The notes below the pieces were generated by a model, which was not told where the DNA came from, searched no databases, and saw only the letters and a list, made by a program, of their open reading frames with translations. The position numbers were made by a program, and so were the translations under genes. Below, in pieces: positions 27,731-36,963 of a DNA stretch of 46,812 nt; within the stretch, counting starts at the first letter, position 1; each line of letters starts with the position of its first letter. Source of the DNA: an uncultured Clostridia bacterium (GTDB lineage: Bacteria > Bacillota > Clostridia > TANB77 > CAG-508); assembly GCA_934122385.1 (NCBI GenBank), contig CAKOWP010000004.1, positions 1-46,812 on the forward strand, given 5' to 3'.

Positions 27731-30163
27731 ATGTTTCAAAATATAAACGAAAGTACAGTAGAAAATCAAAACTATGAAGAAAATAAAAAAGAAAAAAAGA
27801 AAATAGAATTATTTGCAGATGTATTTTCTATAAAAAATATACCGATATATATTGTTTCATTATTGATATCAATGGTTGGGATTACAGGAGATGTATCGCC
27901 ATTTAGTATTAGTATATTAGGGGCAAGCATAGCAAATTCTGTTCCATTACTAGGGATAGTGCTTTTTGGAATTATAGGAAATGCAATAAAATTTGGAATA
28001 AGTGGAGCGTTAACATATATATTAACAGCATTGGTATTAATTGTTACAATGTTTTTGATAAAGCCAAGATATATTGATGACGAACAAAACGAAAAAGTTA
28101 AATTATCTAAAAATATTTTTATTGCATCAATGATAATTCAACTTGCTAAAATAGGAATAAGTGGATTTACATTATATGATGTATTATCTGTTATATGTTT
28201 TTCTATTATAGCTGTAGTATTTTATAAGATATTCGTAAATTCTATATTAGCTCTTAGTGGCTTTGTAGAAGGAAAAGCTTTTTCTATTGAAGAAATTTTG
28301 GGTGCTAGTTTGATGGTTGCAATATCTGTAAGCGCTTTTGGAGACTTAAACATATTAGGTTTTTCTATTAGAAATATTTTAAGCATATTAATAGTTTTGA
28401 TATTAGGATGGAAAAATGGAGTATTAGTTGGAACAACAGCAGGTGTTACAATAGGAGTTACTCTTGGAGTTATAACATCATCAGACCCTGTAATGGTTGC
28501 TGCATATGCAATATCTGGTATGATAGCAGGAGTGTTAAATAAATTTGGAAAAGTAGGGGTTATAATAGGATTTTGCTTAGGTAACATAGTACTTGCATAT
28601 GTTTCTAACGGATATACAGTAGAACTTATTCATTTTAAAGAAATATTAATTGCATCTATTGGACTTTTAGCAGTTCCTAAATCAGTACAAATAAATATCC
28701 AAGAATTTATGGGCAATTCAAAACTATTACCAGTATTTCCAGATAGGGCTTTAAATAAAAGCAAAGAAACTGCTGAGAGGTTAAACAATGTTTCTGATAC
28801 AATTCAAGAGATGGCAAAAACATATAAAGCAGAAAAAGTTCAAATGGAAGAAGAACCAATTTTATCAAATAAAGATATATTTGTTTCTGAATTATTAGAC
28901 AATTTGAGTGGCTATGAAAATAATATGTTATATGAAGATATTTCAAAGGTTGATGGCCTTATTGTAGACGAAATATTTAAAGTATTAGTAGATAAACAAG
29001 AAATTTCAAGAGAATTGTTACTTGATATATTTGCAAAATGTAATAGTTACATAGTTGGATTTGATGATAAAAAAATAAGTGAATATTTAGAAGAAAATAT
29101 TTCTCAAATGGTTAGAGTTATTAATATGTCATATAAAATTAGTAAATCAAATTTTGTATGGCAAAAGAAATTTGAAGAAAACAAAAAAAATATAGAAACT
29201 CAACTTCAGGGCGTGTCAAAAGCTATTTCTAATATAGCAGAAAATATTGAAAAAAATATTAAAAATGAAGAACAATATAGTAATCAAAAGAAACAAGTTA
29301 TTGAATTGCTAAAACAAAAAGAAATAGAAGTTCAAGAAATTTCTATACAAAGAGAAGATAGATTTTTAGTAGAAATTTACATGGAAAAATCAAATATTAC
29401 TGATACAGAATATATTGAAAATGTACTTACAGAAGTTTTAAAAGAGAACATTGTATTTAATGAAGATGCAAGTGTTGGAAATAGACTAAACTTTTTATCT
29501 GATGATAAATTTGTTATGGCTATTGGGAATTCAAGCAATGTAAAAAGCAATAGTAAAGTTTCTGGAGATAGTGTATTAAATATTAGACTAAAAGATGGAA
29601 AGTATTTGGTAGCTTTAAGTGATGGAATGGGTTCTGGAGAAGATGCTAGACAAAGTAGTGACAAAGCTTTGAAAATGTTAGAGAATTTATTGTTGTCTGG
29701 ATTCGATAAGAAAACTTCTTTGGAATTGATAAATTCAAGCTTGATTAATCAAAATGAAGAAATTTTTGCAACTTTGGATATTGCAATTATTGATTTGTAT
29801 AATGGAAATATTGAGTTTGTTAAAAGTGGGGCTTGTCCAACATATATTAAAAATAGGAATAGTGTTCAACTTATTAAGGCTAATTCGCTTCCTGCAGGTA
29901 TTATTAATGAAACAAATTTGCAGTCTTTTGATAGGGATATTTCTTCTGGTGATATTATGCTTATGTGTACAGATGGTGTTTTGGATTCTAATGTTGAGTA
30001 TAAAAATAAGGAGTTATGGGTTAAGTATTTGTTTGAGGATATTGAGACAAATAATACTCAAAAAATTGCGGATTTGGTTTTGAATGAGGCTGTTGATAAT
30101 GGGTATGGGACTGCTAAAGATGATATGAGTGTTGTGGTTTGCAAGTTCTTAAATAAACAATAA
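27731..30163 (+). CDS. spoIIE: Stage II sporulation protein E, PP2C-type phosphatase
   Basis: An 810-residue SpoIIE. The N-terminal ~330 residues contain about ten transmembrane helices, the middle is a helical regulatory region, and the C-terminal ~210 residues form a PP2C phosphatase. Metal-site motifs are VALSDGMGSGEDA, CTDGVLDS and AKDDMSVVV. SpoIIE sits at the asymmetric septum and dephosphorylates SpoIIAA to activate SigF in the forespore. The ATG after GAGGTGG is used; an in-frame GTG nine bases upstream lies inside the ribosome site. A gacaaaa string at about 27670 might be a weak Spo0A box. The last ~400 bases shift to T- and G-ending codons. The gene is followed by a fold-back element inserted into its terminator. 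Confidence 0.95.
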   Translation: MFQNINESTVENQNYEENKKEKKKIELFADVFSIKNIPIYIVSLLISMVGITGDVSPFSISILGASIANSVPLLGIVLFGIIGNAIKFGISGALTYILTALVLIVTMFLIKPRYIDDEQNEKVKLSKNIFIASMIIQLAKIGISGFTLYDVLSVICFSIIAVVFYKIFVNSILALSGFVEGKAFSIEEILGASLMVAISVSAFGDLNILGFSIRNILSILIVLILGWKNGVLVGTTAGVTIGVTLGVITSSDPVMVAAYAISGMIAGVLNKFGKVGVIIGFCLGNIVLAYVSNGYTVELIHFKEILIASIGLLAVPKSVQINIQEFMGNSKLLPVFPDRALNKSKETAERLNNVSDTIQEMAKTYKAEKVQMEEEPILSNKDIFVSELLDNLSGYENNMLYEDISKVDGLIVDEIFKVLVDKQEISRELLLDIFAKCNSYIVGFDDKKISEYLEENISQMVRVINMSYKISKSNFVWQKKFEENKKNIETQLQGVSKAISNIAENIEKNIKNEEQYSNQKKQVIELLKQKEIEVQEISIQREDRFLVEIYMEKSNITDTEYIENVLTEVLKENIVFNEDASVGNRLNFLSDDKFVMAIGNSSNVKSNSKVSGDSVLNIRLKDGKYLVALSDGMGSGEDARQSSDKALKMLENLLLSGFDKKTSLELINSSLINQNEEIFATLDIAIIDLYNGNIEFVKSGACPTYIKNRNSVQLIKANSLPAGIINETNLQSFDRDISSGDIMLMCTDGVLDSNVEYKNKELWVKYLFEDIETNNTQKIADLVLNEAVDNGYGTAKDDMSVVVCKFLNKQ

Positions 30164-30174
30164 AAAAATGGTGG

Positions 30175-30644
30175 TTACAATTCACAGCTCCAAAAAATTT
30201 GTGTGCAAGTTGCTACCTTAAGGGTTATATATATTTGATATTGTATTCTGTTCATTACGTTTAAAAAGAAAATCTAAAATACCTAACTGAGCCTCTCTCA
30301 CTTAGGACAGAAATGTATATATGTATATGATTTTAAACTTTTCGAATGTGATTAGAGCAATATTAGAATTTCTTAAATAAATTTATGGAAAGCGTTCACG
30401 TCGAGCGAAGCGAGGACTAAGTGGAATTATCCATCAATTTATTTTAGAAATTCTTATGTTGCGTATTGAACAGAGAAAATGTTTCAAATCATATACATAT
30501 ATACATTTCTGTCGTGAGCATTCCTCAGTTATTTATTTAAGATTTTCTATTTTTCACTTCAATCAAACAAATACAATATCAAATATATATAACCCTTAAG
30601 GTAGCAACTTGCACACAAAAATTTTTTAAAGCTGTGAATTGTAA
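30175..30644. repeat. Fold-back element family, most complete copy
   Basis: A ~470-base imperfect palindrome bounded by ttacaattcacag and ctgtgaattgtaa. The arms match over nearly their whole length, including gcaagttgctacc, cttaaggg and ttgatattgtat blocks. The central core has gttcacgtcgagcg and a small gcgaagcg turn. Short similar sequences flank it (aaaatggtgg left, aaaatggtat right), suggesting a target duplication. No ORF of any length is seen, so it would be mobilised in trans or be a structured RNA. Confidence 0.8.
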
Positions 30645-30680
30645 AAAATGGTATGAAAAACATACCATTTTTATTGTTTT
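30644..30680 (+). terminator. Displaced terminator of spoIIE
   Basis: aaaaatggtatg pairs with cataccattttt and runs into TATTGTTTTTTG. The same aaaaatgg sequence stands right after the spoIIE stop, so the hairpin was probably next to spoIIE before the fold-back element entered. Confidence 0.7.
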
Positions 30681-30684
30681 TTGC

Positions 30685-30713
30685 TTGAAAATTGGTGCGT
30701 ATTATGATATATT
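30685..30713 (+). promoter_or_regulatory. SigA-type promoter of the WG-repeat gene
   Basis: TTGAAA (30685-30690) and TATATT (30708-30713) are spaced by 17 bases and lie just upstream of the AGGAG site. Confidence 0.65.
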
Positions 30714-30739
30714 TTAGGAGTGAATAGGAGGCTGAAGTA

Positions 30740-32263
30740 ATGAGTAGAGGAAGAAGATATGATACAGAACCAAAATTGAATATGAAAAAAGTATTTGCAG
30801 TAGCTATTGCAATAATAGTAATAATAATGTTCATATTCATAATAAAGGGACTACTAACAAAAGATACAACCTCAGGAAAAATAACAACAAAAAGTTATTT
30901 TACATCATATAAAGACAATAAATGGGGAGTTATAGATTCAACAGGAAACAATGTAATTGACCCATCATATAAAGAAATGATAATAGTACCAAATCCTAAA
31001 AAAGGTGTGTTTATTTGTACATATGATGTGAATTATGATACAGGTGAATATAAAACAAAAGCTTTAAATGATAAAAATGAAGAAATATTTAAAGAATATG
31101 ATAAAATAGAGGCAATTCAAAATACTGACAAGTCTGGAAATCTTATATATGAACAAAATGTATTAAAAGTACAAAAAGATGGAAAATATGGTTTAATAGA
31201 TTTTGATGGAAAAGAAGTTATTTCTATGGATTATCAAGATATAACAGCAATTTCAGGAATTGAAAATTCTTTTAAAGTAAAAAAAGATAATAAGTATGGA
31301 ATAGTGGATAGTGATGGAAAGACAGTTATTCAAGCACAATATGCAGATATTGATATTTTAGGAAAAGATAATAAATCTGGATTTATTGTTAAAAATGATA
31401 GTGGAAAATATGGAATTGTAGATTATTCAAATACACAAGTTTTAGAATCAAAATATGATTCAATTGAAAAAGTGTATGGAAATGATATGTATGTTGTAAC
31501 TGTAAATGGAAAGCAAAAAATTGTAAATAAACAAGAAAGTGATGTTTTAACAAGTGGATTTGATTTGATAAAACAAATATTGTCATCACAAGAAAATGCA
31601 GTAATATTTGTTAAAAATAATAAATATGGAATAATGGATGTTACTGGAAAAACTATAATAGAAGCACAATATGATAAATTGGAAGAGACAAAAGCTGGAA
31701 CATTTATCGCTGTAAAAGATGGTAAATATGGAATTATAAATATCAATAAAGAGGAAAAATTACCATTTGAATATAGTTCAATAACATATAATGAAAAAGC
31801 AGATATTTATATTACGGAAGATGAAGTTTATAATTCTAATATATTAAATAGTAATCTAGAAACTAAGGCATCAGGAATTTTTATAGAATTAAATGAGAAT
31901 AAGGGTTACATTAAATTAAGAGTTGACGATGAATATAAATATTATAACTTTAAATTTGAGGAAAAATCTGAAAAGGATATATTCCCAAGTAGAACATTAT
32001 TTTTAAGTAAAAAAGATGGAAAATACGGATATGTAGATAAAGATGGAAAAGTTATTGTTAATTATATTTATGATGATGCTATGGAACAAAATGATTATGG
32101 ATTTTCAGCAGTTAAAAAAGATGGAAAATGGGGAAGTATTGATAGTAAAGGAAATGTAACACAAGAACCTACATATAATTTAGATGAATATTTATTAATA
32201 GATTTTATAGGAAGATGGCATTTTGGTAAGGACATCAATATGAATTATTATAACCAATTGTAA
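30740..32263 (+). CDS. Membrane-anchored WG-repeat protein
   Basis: A 507-residue protein with a short basic cytoplasmic N-terminus, one transmembrane helix (about residues 15-38) and an extracytoplasmic region of WG repeats. At least eight repeat units are visible, each built on the pattern D-x-K-[YW]-G-[ILV]-[IMV]-[DN], for example DNKWGVIDSTG, DGKYGLIDFDG and DGKYGYVDKDG. They should form a beta-propeller-like or solenoid structure. WG proteins are often surface or envelope binding modules; the ligand here is unknown. The ATG follows GGAGGC. It is monocistronic between its own promoter and a perfect 16-bp terminator. Confidence 0.85.
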   Translation: MSRGRRYDTEPKLNMKKVFAVAIAIIVIIMFIFIIKGLLTKDTTSGKITTKSYFTSYKDNKWGVIDSTGNNVIDPSYKEMIIVPNPKKGVFICTYDVNYDTGEYKTKALNDKNEEIFKEYDKIEAIQNTDKSGNLIYEQNVLKVQKDGKYGLIDFDGKEVISMDYQDITAISGIENSFKVKKDNKYGIVDSDGKTVIQAQYADIDILGKDNKSGFIVKNDSGKYGIVDYSNTQVLESKYDSIEKVYGNDMYVVTVNGKQKIVNKQESDVLTSGFDLIKQILSSQENAVIFVKNNKYGIMDVTGKTIIEAQYDKLEETKAGTFIAVKDGKYGIININKEEKLPFEYSSITYNEKADIYITEDEVYNSNILNSNLETKASGIFIELNENKGYIKLRVDDEYKYYNFKFEEKSEKDIFPSRTLFLSKKDGKYGYVDKDGKVIVNYIYDDAMEQNDYGFSAVKKDGKWGSIDSKGNVTQEPTYNLDEYLLIDFIGRWHFGKDINMNYYNQL

Positions 32264-32267
32264 ACTT

Positions 32268-32310
32268 AAAAGAATTAAATTTTCCTAGTTAAAATTTAAT
32301 TCTTTTATTG
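32268..32310 (+). terminator. Terminator of the WG-repeat gene
   Basis: A perfect 16-bp stem (32268-32283 with 32291-32306) starts a few bases after the stop codon. Its A-rich/T-rich arms supply a T tract. Confidence 0.8.
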
Positions 32311-32395
32311 ATATAAATTAATACACAAGTAAAATCACTAAATGAATAAATTAATTATAAGAGTTTATTTATAAAAGAGAGGAATGAAATAAAAA

Positions 32396-33628
32396 ATGGA
32401 ACTAAAGATGAATTACCAATATACATACTTTGTACATCCTTTTGTAGTAAAGGAAAGTAAATTTCAAAAATATATACAAAGCCTATTAAGAAATAAAAAC
32501 TTTAAACTTAGAGTATTTCAAAAAAGTAAGGATATAGAATTATATAATTATTTTTCGCCTAAAACAAGAGAAATGCTATTTTCAGGTTTTGCACATTCTA
32601 AATCAAAATTAGAAAAACTAGAAGCATTACCAGATGATACAAAGTCTGCTATTTTAAGCAAATATCCTTGTACTATTTTTGAGTATAAATTGGAAGAAGA
32701 CATACAGGGGAAAACAGCTGAAGATAAAGGAATATTTTTTAAAATTCAAAAAATTGAAGTAATATGTTTTAATTCTGGAATTTGTTTTTTTACAATGAAA
32801 ACAAATGTTGAGGATAGCAAAGATTTTGCTGATATTTTGAATTTTAATTATAAATTTAGAGATATAAAACAGGAAAATGTTTTAAACAATTATGATAAAA
32901 TTTATTTACAAACAAGTACTTTTAGTGATGTAAGCAAATTAACTGAATTTATAAAAAGTATTACTGGTTCTGATATAGAAACTATGAAACTTGATATAGA
33001 TACACAAAGATTTTTAACATATTCATATGTTTGTATTGATAGAGAAGCTTGGAACTCAAATAAGAATTTTGAAGATATTGAATATAATTTTGTGAAATAT
33101 GCTAATTTTTTGGCAGCAGATAATTCTGTTGATTTAAAACAAAATAAGGCAGTTGAATTTTCACAATGGAAATATGCAAAATTTGGTTTTACAAAACAGG
33201 GAGTTGTATTATTTACATCTAGCAGTGATATCAACAATTTTACGGATTTACCTGATAAATTTGAAAATGAATATTTTTATACATACATATTGAACTTGTA
33301 TAAAAAAATATATTTAAAGAAATTAGAAACTGAATTTAAAAAAGCATCAAATTTGAAGGTTACAAGAAAGAAATTTATTGAATTTACTAAAAATTTATGG
33401 GTTTTAGATATTACGGAAGATGAAATTGGTTCTAATATAAATTATAGATTATCAAAGATTTTTGAACTGGATAAATTGTATTATGAAATTAAAACTAAAT
33501 ATGATATTTTGTATAAGGAAATGAATATTGAAAAAAATTCAAAAGGTATTATATTTGTGACTATTATTTTAGTAATATCATTAATTTTTAATGTTCTTAA
33601 TTATGTAGAAATGATTAAATTGAAGTAA
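32396..33628 (+). CDS. Unknown protein with C-terminal transmembrane segment
   Basis: A 410-residue protein I do not recognise. It has a mixed alpha/beta N-terminal half (NYQYTYFVHPFVV, EYKLEEDIQ), a long helical part after residue 240 (LYKKIYLKKLETEFKKASN) and one C-terminal transmembrane helix (IIFVTIILVISLIFNVLNY) with a short basic end. The layout, a large soluble domain followed by long helices and a terminal membrane segment, recalls CorA-type channels. The GMN motif is missing and there is only one helix, so that link is weak. The ribosome site GAGG is rather far from the ATG. It precedes acpS by about 60 bases, with no clear terminator between. Confidence 0.6.
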   Translation: MELKMNYQYTYFVHPFVVKESKFQKYIQSLLRNKNFKLRVFQKSKDIELYNYFSPKTREMLFSGFAHSKSKLEKLEALPDDTKSAILSKYPCTIFEYKLEEDIQGKTAEDKGIFFKIQKIEVICFNSGICFFTMKTNVEDSKDFADILNFNYKFRDIKQENVLNNYDKIYLQTSTFSDVSKLTEFIKSITGSDIETMKLDIDTQRFLTYSYVCIDREAWNSNKNFEDIEYNFVKYANFLAADNSVDLKQNKAVEFSQWKYAKFGFTKQGVVLFTSSSDINNFTDLPDKFENEYFYTYILNLYKKIYLKKLETEFKKASNLKVTRKKFIEFTKNLWVLDITEDEIGSNINYRLSKIFELDKLYYEIKTKYDILYKEMNIEKNSKGIIFVTIILVISLIFNVLNYVEMIKLK

Positions 33629-33689
33629 GTGAATTTCTAAAAAATAAGTACAATTTGAGATATGGTTTTCATAGGGGGATAGAGAATTT

Positions 33690-34067
33690 ATGAAGATTAG
33701 TTGTGGAACAGATATTATTGAAGTTGATAGAGTTAGAACTAGCATAGAGAATGTTGGAGAAAAGTTTTTAAAAAAGGTTTTTACTGATAATGAGATTAGA
33801 TATTGTGAATCTAAAAAAACACAAAAATACCAACATTATGCTGGTAGATTTGCAGCAAAAGAGGCGGTATTTAAAGCAATTTCAAGACAATTAGAAGATA
33901 AGTATTCTGTGTGCTGGAAAGATATTGAAGTAGAAAATGATAGTCAAGGTAGACCAAGTGTGAATTTATTTAATGTTGATATGAAAAAAATCGAAAATAT
34001 TGATATAAGTATTTCTCATTGTAAATCATATGCTACTGCAAATGTTGTTGTTCTTTTTAAAGAATAG
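33690..34067 (+). CDS. acpS: Holo-acyl-carrier-protein synthase
   Basis: A 125-residue AcpS-type phosphopantetheinyl transferase that moves 4'-phosphopantetheine from CoA to ACP for fatty acid synthesis. The signatures are GTDIIEVDRV at the start (metal-binding Asp), the FAAKEAVFKA helix (catalytic Glu/Lys) and SISHCKSYATA near the C-terminus. Normal length. The ATG follows AGGGGGAT. The neighbour tatD lies 80 bases downstream and may be cotranscribed. Confidence 0.95.
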   Translation: MKISCGTDIIEVDRVRTSIENVGEKFLKKVFTDNEIRYCESKKTQKYQHYAGRFAAKEAVFKAISRQLEDKYSVCWKDIEVENDSQGRPSVNLFNVDMKKIENIDISISHCKSYATANVVVLFKE

Positions 34068-34148
34068 TATTTGTAACAAAAATTTGTGCAATATGAAGTT
34101 AAAATGAATTATTAACATTTTTAGATAAGAAATTGAAAGGGAAAATAA

Positions 34149-34934
34149 ATGAGTTTATTTGATAGTCATAGTCATTTAAATGACGAAAAATTTGAAAAAG
34201 ATAGAGATAAAATAATTAAAGAAATTTATGAGTCTGGAGTAACTAATTTTATTACAGCAGGATATAGTGTTGAAAGTTCAAAAAAAGCGATAGAAATATC
34301 TGAAAAATATGACTTTATATACACAACAGCAGGGGTTTCACCTAATGATATTCCACAAACTGAAGAAGAATTGTGGAAACAATTAAATGAAATTGAAGAA
34401 ATTGCTAAAAATAATAATAAAGTTGTTGCAATAGGGGAGATAGGACTTGATTATTATTGGAATACAGATAATAAAGAATTACAGAAAAAAGCATTTATTG
34501 AACAAATAAAAATAGCCAATAAATGTGGATTACCAATTGTTATTCATACAAGAGACGCAGTTATGGATACATTACAAATTTTAAAGGAAAATCCAGTTGT
34601 AAAAAAAGGAGTATTCCATTGCTGTCCACAAAATAGAGAACTAATAAAAGAGGGATTAAAGCTTGGATTTTATATATCTTTTGCAGGACCAATTACTTTT
34701 AAAAGTTCAAAAAATGCAGTAGAAATGATCAATTTAGTTCCTAATGATAGAATTTTAATAGAAACAGATAGTCCATATCTTGCACCAGAACCTGTTAGAG
34801 GAACACGTAATACACCGGCAAATGTAAGATTTGTTGCTCAAAAAATTGCTGATGCAAAGGGTTTGACTTTAGAAGAAGTTGAAAAAATAACTTTTGAAAA
34901 TACAAAATGTCTCTTTGGGGACGGTTCTGTTTGA
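34149..34934 (+). CDS. tatD: TatD family metal-dependent deoxyribonuclease
   Basis: A 261-residue TIM-barrel hydrolase. Metal-binding motifs are DSHSHLND at the start, GEIGLDYYW in the middle, PIVIHTRDA, HCCP and ETDSPYLAPEPVRG. TatD enzymes have 3'-5' exonuclease activity and help repair oxidative or apoptotic DNA damage. The last five codons (GDGSV) are encoded inside a REP-like repeat whose hairpin forms the terminator, so the natural C-terminus has probably been replaced, without harm to the barrel. ATG follows AAAGGG. Confidence 0.93.
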   Translation: MSLFDSHSHLNDEKFEKDRDKIIKEIYESGVTNFITAGYSVESSKKAIEISEKYDFIYTTAGVSPNDIPQTEEELWKQLNEIEEIAKNNNKVVAIGEIGLDYYWNTDNKELQKKAFIEQIKIANKCGLPIVIHTRDAVMDTLQILKENPVVKKGVFHCCPQNRELIKEGLKLGFYISFAGPITFKSSKNAVEMINLVPNDRILIETDSPYLAPEPVRGTRNTPANVRFVAQKIADAKGLTLEEVEKITFENTKCLFGDGSV

Positions 34935-35020
34935 GACATCGGTTCCGGATGAGACATAAAAGAATAAAAAATGTCCTTTTTTGAGACGATGTCGTTTTCA
35001 GAACCGTCCCCCAAAGGACA
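34908..35020. repeat. REP-like GGGACGGTTCT hairpin, bidirectional terminator
   Basis: Two 34-base arms (34908-34941 and 34987-35020) pair almost fully around a loop that itself contains gagacat/atgtc repeats. The arms hold the gggacggttctg motif seen again at 37964. It closes tatD on the plus strand, contributes its last codons, and closes htpX on the minus strand. Confidence 0.75.
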
Positions 35021-35027
35021 TTTTTGT

Positions 35028-35930
35028 TTATCTAATATTTCTTAAAGCTTCAATTCTATCTTCTGTACTTGGGTGAGTTGACCAAATTGAAGAAGATTTC
35101 TTTTTACCTTTTTCCCCATTTTTCTTAAATGGATTTATAATATACATATTTGCAGTAGCAGAATTTGCTGACTGTAATTCATTTGGGTCATTTTCAAGTT
35201 TTTGTAAAGCTGATATTAATCCATCTGGATTACGAGTAAATTCTACAGCCGTACTATCTGCTAAAAATTCTCTTTTTCTAGAAAGAGCAAGTTGCATTAA
35301 AGTACCAAAAATAGGTGATAATATTAAACAAATTAAACCTAATAACATAAGTACTCCATTAGCTTTGCTTTCACTATCTCTGTCTTTCGTACCACCCCAG
35401 AAAAGAACTCTTGAGAACATATCTGATAACATTACAATAAGACCTACAAATACTGATACAACAGCGCTTAAAAGAATATCATAATTTTTAATATGGCTCA
35501 TTTCATGGGCGATAACGCCTTCTAATTCATAATAATCTAATTTTTCTAATAAACCAGTAGTAACACAAATTACAGCATGTTCTGGATTTCTACCTGTTGC
35601 AAATGCATTAGGTTGAGCATCTTCTACTACATATAAATCAGGCTTTTTTGGAAGTCCTGCAGTTACCATTAAAGCATCTAAAATATTTACAAGTTTTAAA
35701 TCCTCTTCTCTTGTTGCAGGTCTTGCGTGACATGAAGCTAAAACAATTTTATCACTAAAATAATAAGAACCCCAAGCACTTGCTATAGAAAAAATTAATG
35801 CAATTACAATTGATAAACTACCTAATTCTAAAGCATTACAAATATAATAAACAATTAGAGTTATTACAAGTATAAATATTGATACGATTATTCCAGATTC
35901 AATTTTATTTTTTTTACTAGTCGCAAACAT
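35028..35930 (-). CDS. htpX: Zinc metalloprotease HtpX
   Basis: A 300-residue M48 membrane protease of quality control. Two N-terminal transmembrane helices (residues 12-55) are followed by the catalytic HEMSH (H142, E143, H146), a third/fourth hydrophobic pair (about 153-170 and 190-210) and the ADSTAVEFTRNPDGL segment with the third zinc ligand region. It degrades damaged membrane proteins from the cytosolic side. The ATG follows AAAGGAG. It lies downstream of lemA on the same strand, the usual pairing, but a terminator-like hairpin separates them. Confidence 0.94.
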   Translation of the reverse strand: MFATSKKNKIESGIIVSIFILVITLIVYYICNALELGSLSIVIALIFSIASAWGSYYFSDKIVLASCHARPATREEDLKLVNILDALMVTAGLPKKPDLYVVEDAQPNAFATGRNPEHAVICVTTGLLEKLDYYELEGVIAHEMSHIKNYDILLSAVVSVFVGLIVMLSDMFSRVLFWGGTKDRDSESKANGVLMLLGLICLILSPIFGTLMQLALSRKREFLADSTAVEFTRNPDGLISALQKLENDPNELQSANSATANMYIINPFKKNGEKGKKKSSSIWSTHPSTEDRIEALRNIR

Positions 35931-35960
35931 ATAAATCTCCTTTCACATAATTAAGATTAT

Positions 35961-35996
35961 CTAAAATAAAAAGGGGTGCCTAAAAGACAACCCCTT
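35961..35996 (-). terminator. Terminator between lemA and htpX
   Basis: On the minus strand, aaggggt pairs with acccctt and is followed by TTTATTTT. It likely makes htpX expression lower than lemA, or is read through. Confidence 0.7.
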
Positions 35997-36005
35997 AAAA
36001 TTTAC

Positions 36006-36566
36006 TTATGCATTTTTACCAAAATCAACTTTTACATTTTTTCTAGCTTCAGCGCTTTCAGCTGCGAATAATTCGCGAGGTTGGAAATTGAACATTCCTG
36101 CAATTATGTTAGAAGGGAAAAGTTGTAATTTTTGGTTGTACATTGTTACACTATCATTGTAGAATTGTCTAGAAAAAGAAATTTTATTTTCTGTATTTCT
36201 TAATTCTTCAGATAATTCAGAAAAGTTTTGATTTGCTTTTAATTCTGGATAACTTTCTGAAACAGCCATTATTGTTTTTAATGCTCCTGAAAGTTGATTA
36301 TCTAAATCAGCTTTTTCAGCAACTGTTCCAGCGTTTGCCCAAGAAGTTCTTAATTGTGCTATTTTTTCAAAAGTTTCTGATTCGTGTGATGTATATCCTT
36401 TTACAGTTTCAACAAAGTTTGGAATTAAATCAAATCTTCTTTGTAATTGTACATCGATTTGGCTCCAAGCATTGTCAACTTTTACTCTAGCAGATACTAA
36501 TCCATTGTACATTGATATTATTGCAATTACGATTATTACTACTATTGCTAATATAATCCATCCCAT
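36006..36566 (-). CDS. lemA: LemA family protein
   Basis: A 186-residue LemA protein: one N-terminal transmembrane helix (IILAIVVIIVIAIISM), then the four-helix bundle with NGLVSARVKVDNAWSQIDVQLQRR, LIPNFVETVKGY, and the conserved RQFYNDSVTMYNQKLQ and FPSNIIAGMFNF. It is the regular partner of HtpX; the precise role in envelope stress is unclear. The ATG follows AGGAGG. The 397-base upstream gap holds a 9-bp hairpin (36667-36689) of unknown role and the divergent promoter at 36901, with nothing else recognised. Confidence 0.93.
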   Translation of the reverse strand: MGWIILAIVVIIVIAIISMYNGLVSARVKVDNAWSQIDVQLQRRFDLIPNFVETVKGYTSHESETFEKIAQLRTSWANAGTVAEKADLDNQLSGALKTIMAVSESYPELKANQNFSELSEELRNTENKISFSRQFYNDSVTMYNQKLQLFPSNIIAGMFNFQPRELFAAESAEARKNVKVDFGKNA

Positions 36567-36900
36567 AGTTTTGCCTCCTTTTTTATTATATACAATTTAT
36601 AAATTGATAATAACATAAATTGCGTTTTTTAACAAGGGCTTTTAAATAAAATTTTAGAAATAAAAAGATATGTGTAGCCAACACATATCGAACATCTTAT
36701 AATCTTTTAATCTCTTAACTTATAAGCTACATATAGTATATAATGTTTTTTTAATAAAGTCAATTCTTTTTTGTAAAAATATACTATATGAATTATTATA
36801 TGAATAAAATATAATAAATATTCAAAAAAAATATGTACTATTTCCAAGGCTTACAGCATATACTATAATGAACCACTTGTAGTTCTAAGCTTGTACAAAT

Positions 36901-36929
36901 TTGACAAAAACACAAAAATATAGTATAAT
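36901..36929 (+). promoter_or_regulatory. SigA-type promoter of the G5-3D gene
   Basis: TTGACA (36901-36906) and TATAAT (36924-36929) are perfect consensus boxes with a 17-base spacer, 35 bases before the start codon. Confidence 0.85.
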
Positions 36930-36963
36930 TAAAAGCGATGCCAAAAGGAGGTATTAAAAATTT

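Noticed and set aside
29754..30083. A 109-codon plus-strand frame inside spoIIE
   Set aside because: It overlaps the PP2C domain in another frame, which is intact; it has no ribosome site.
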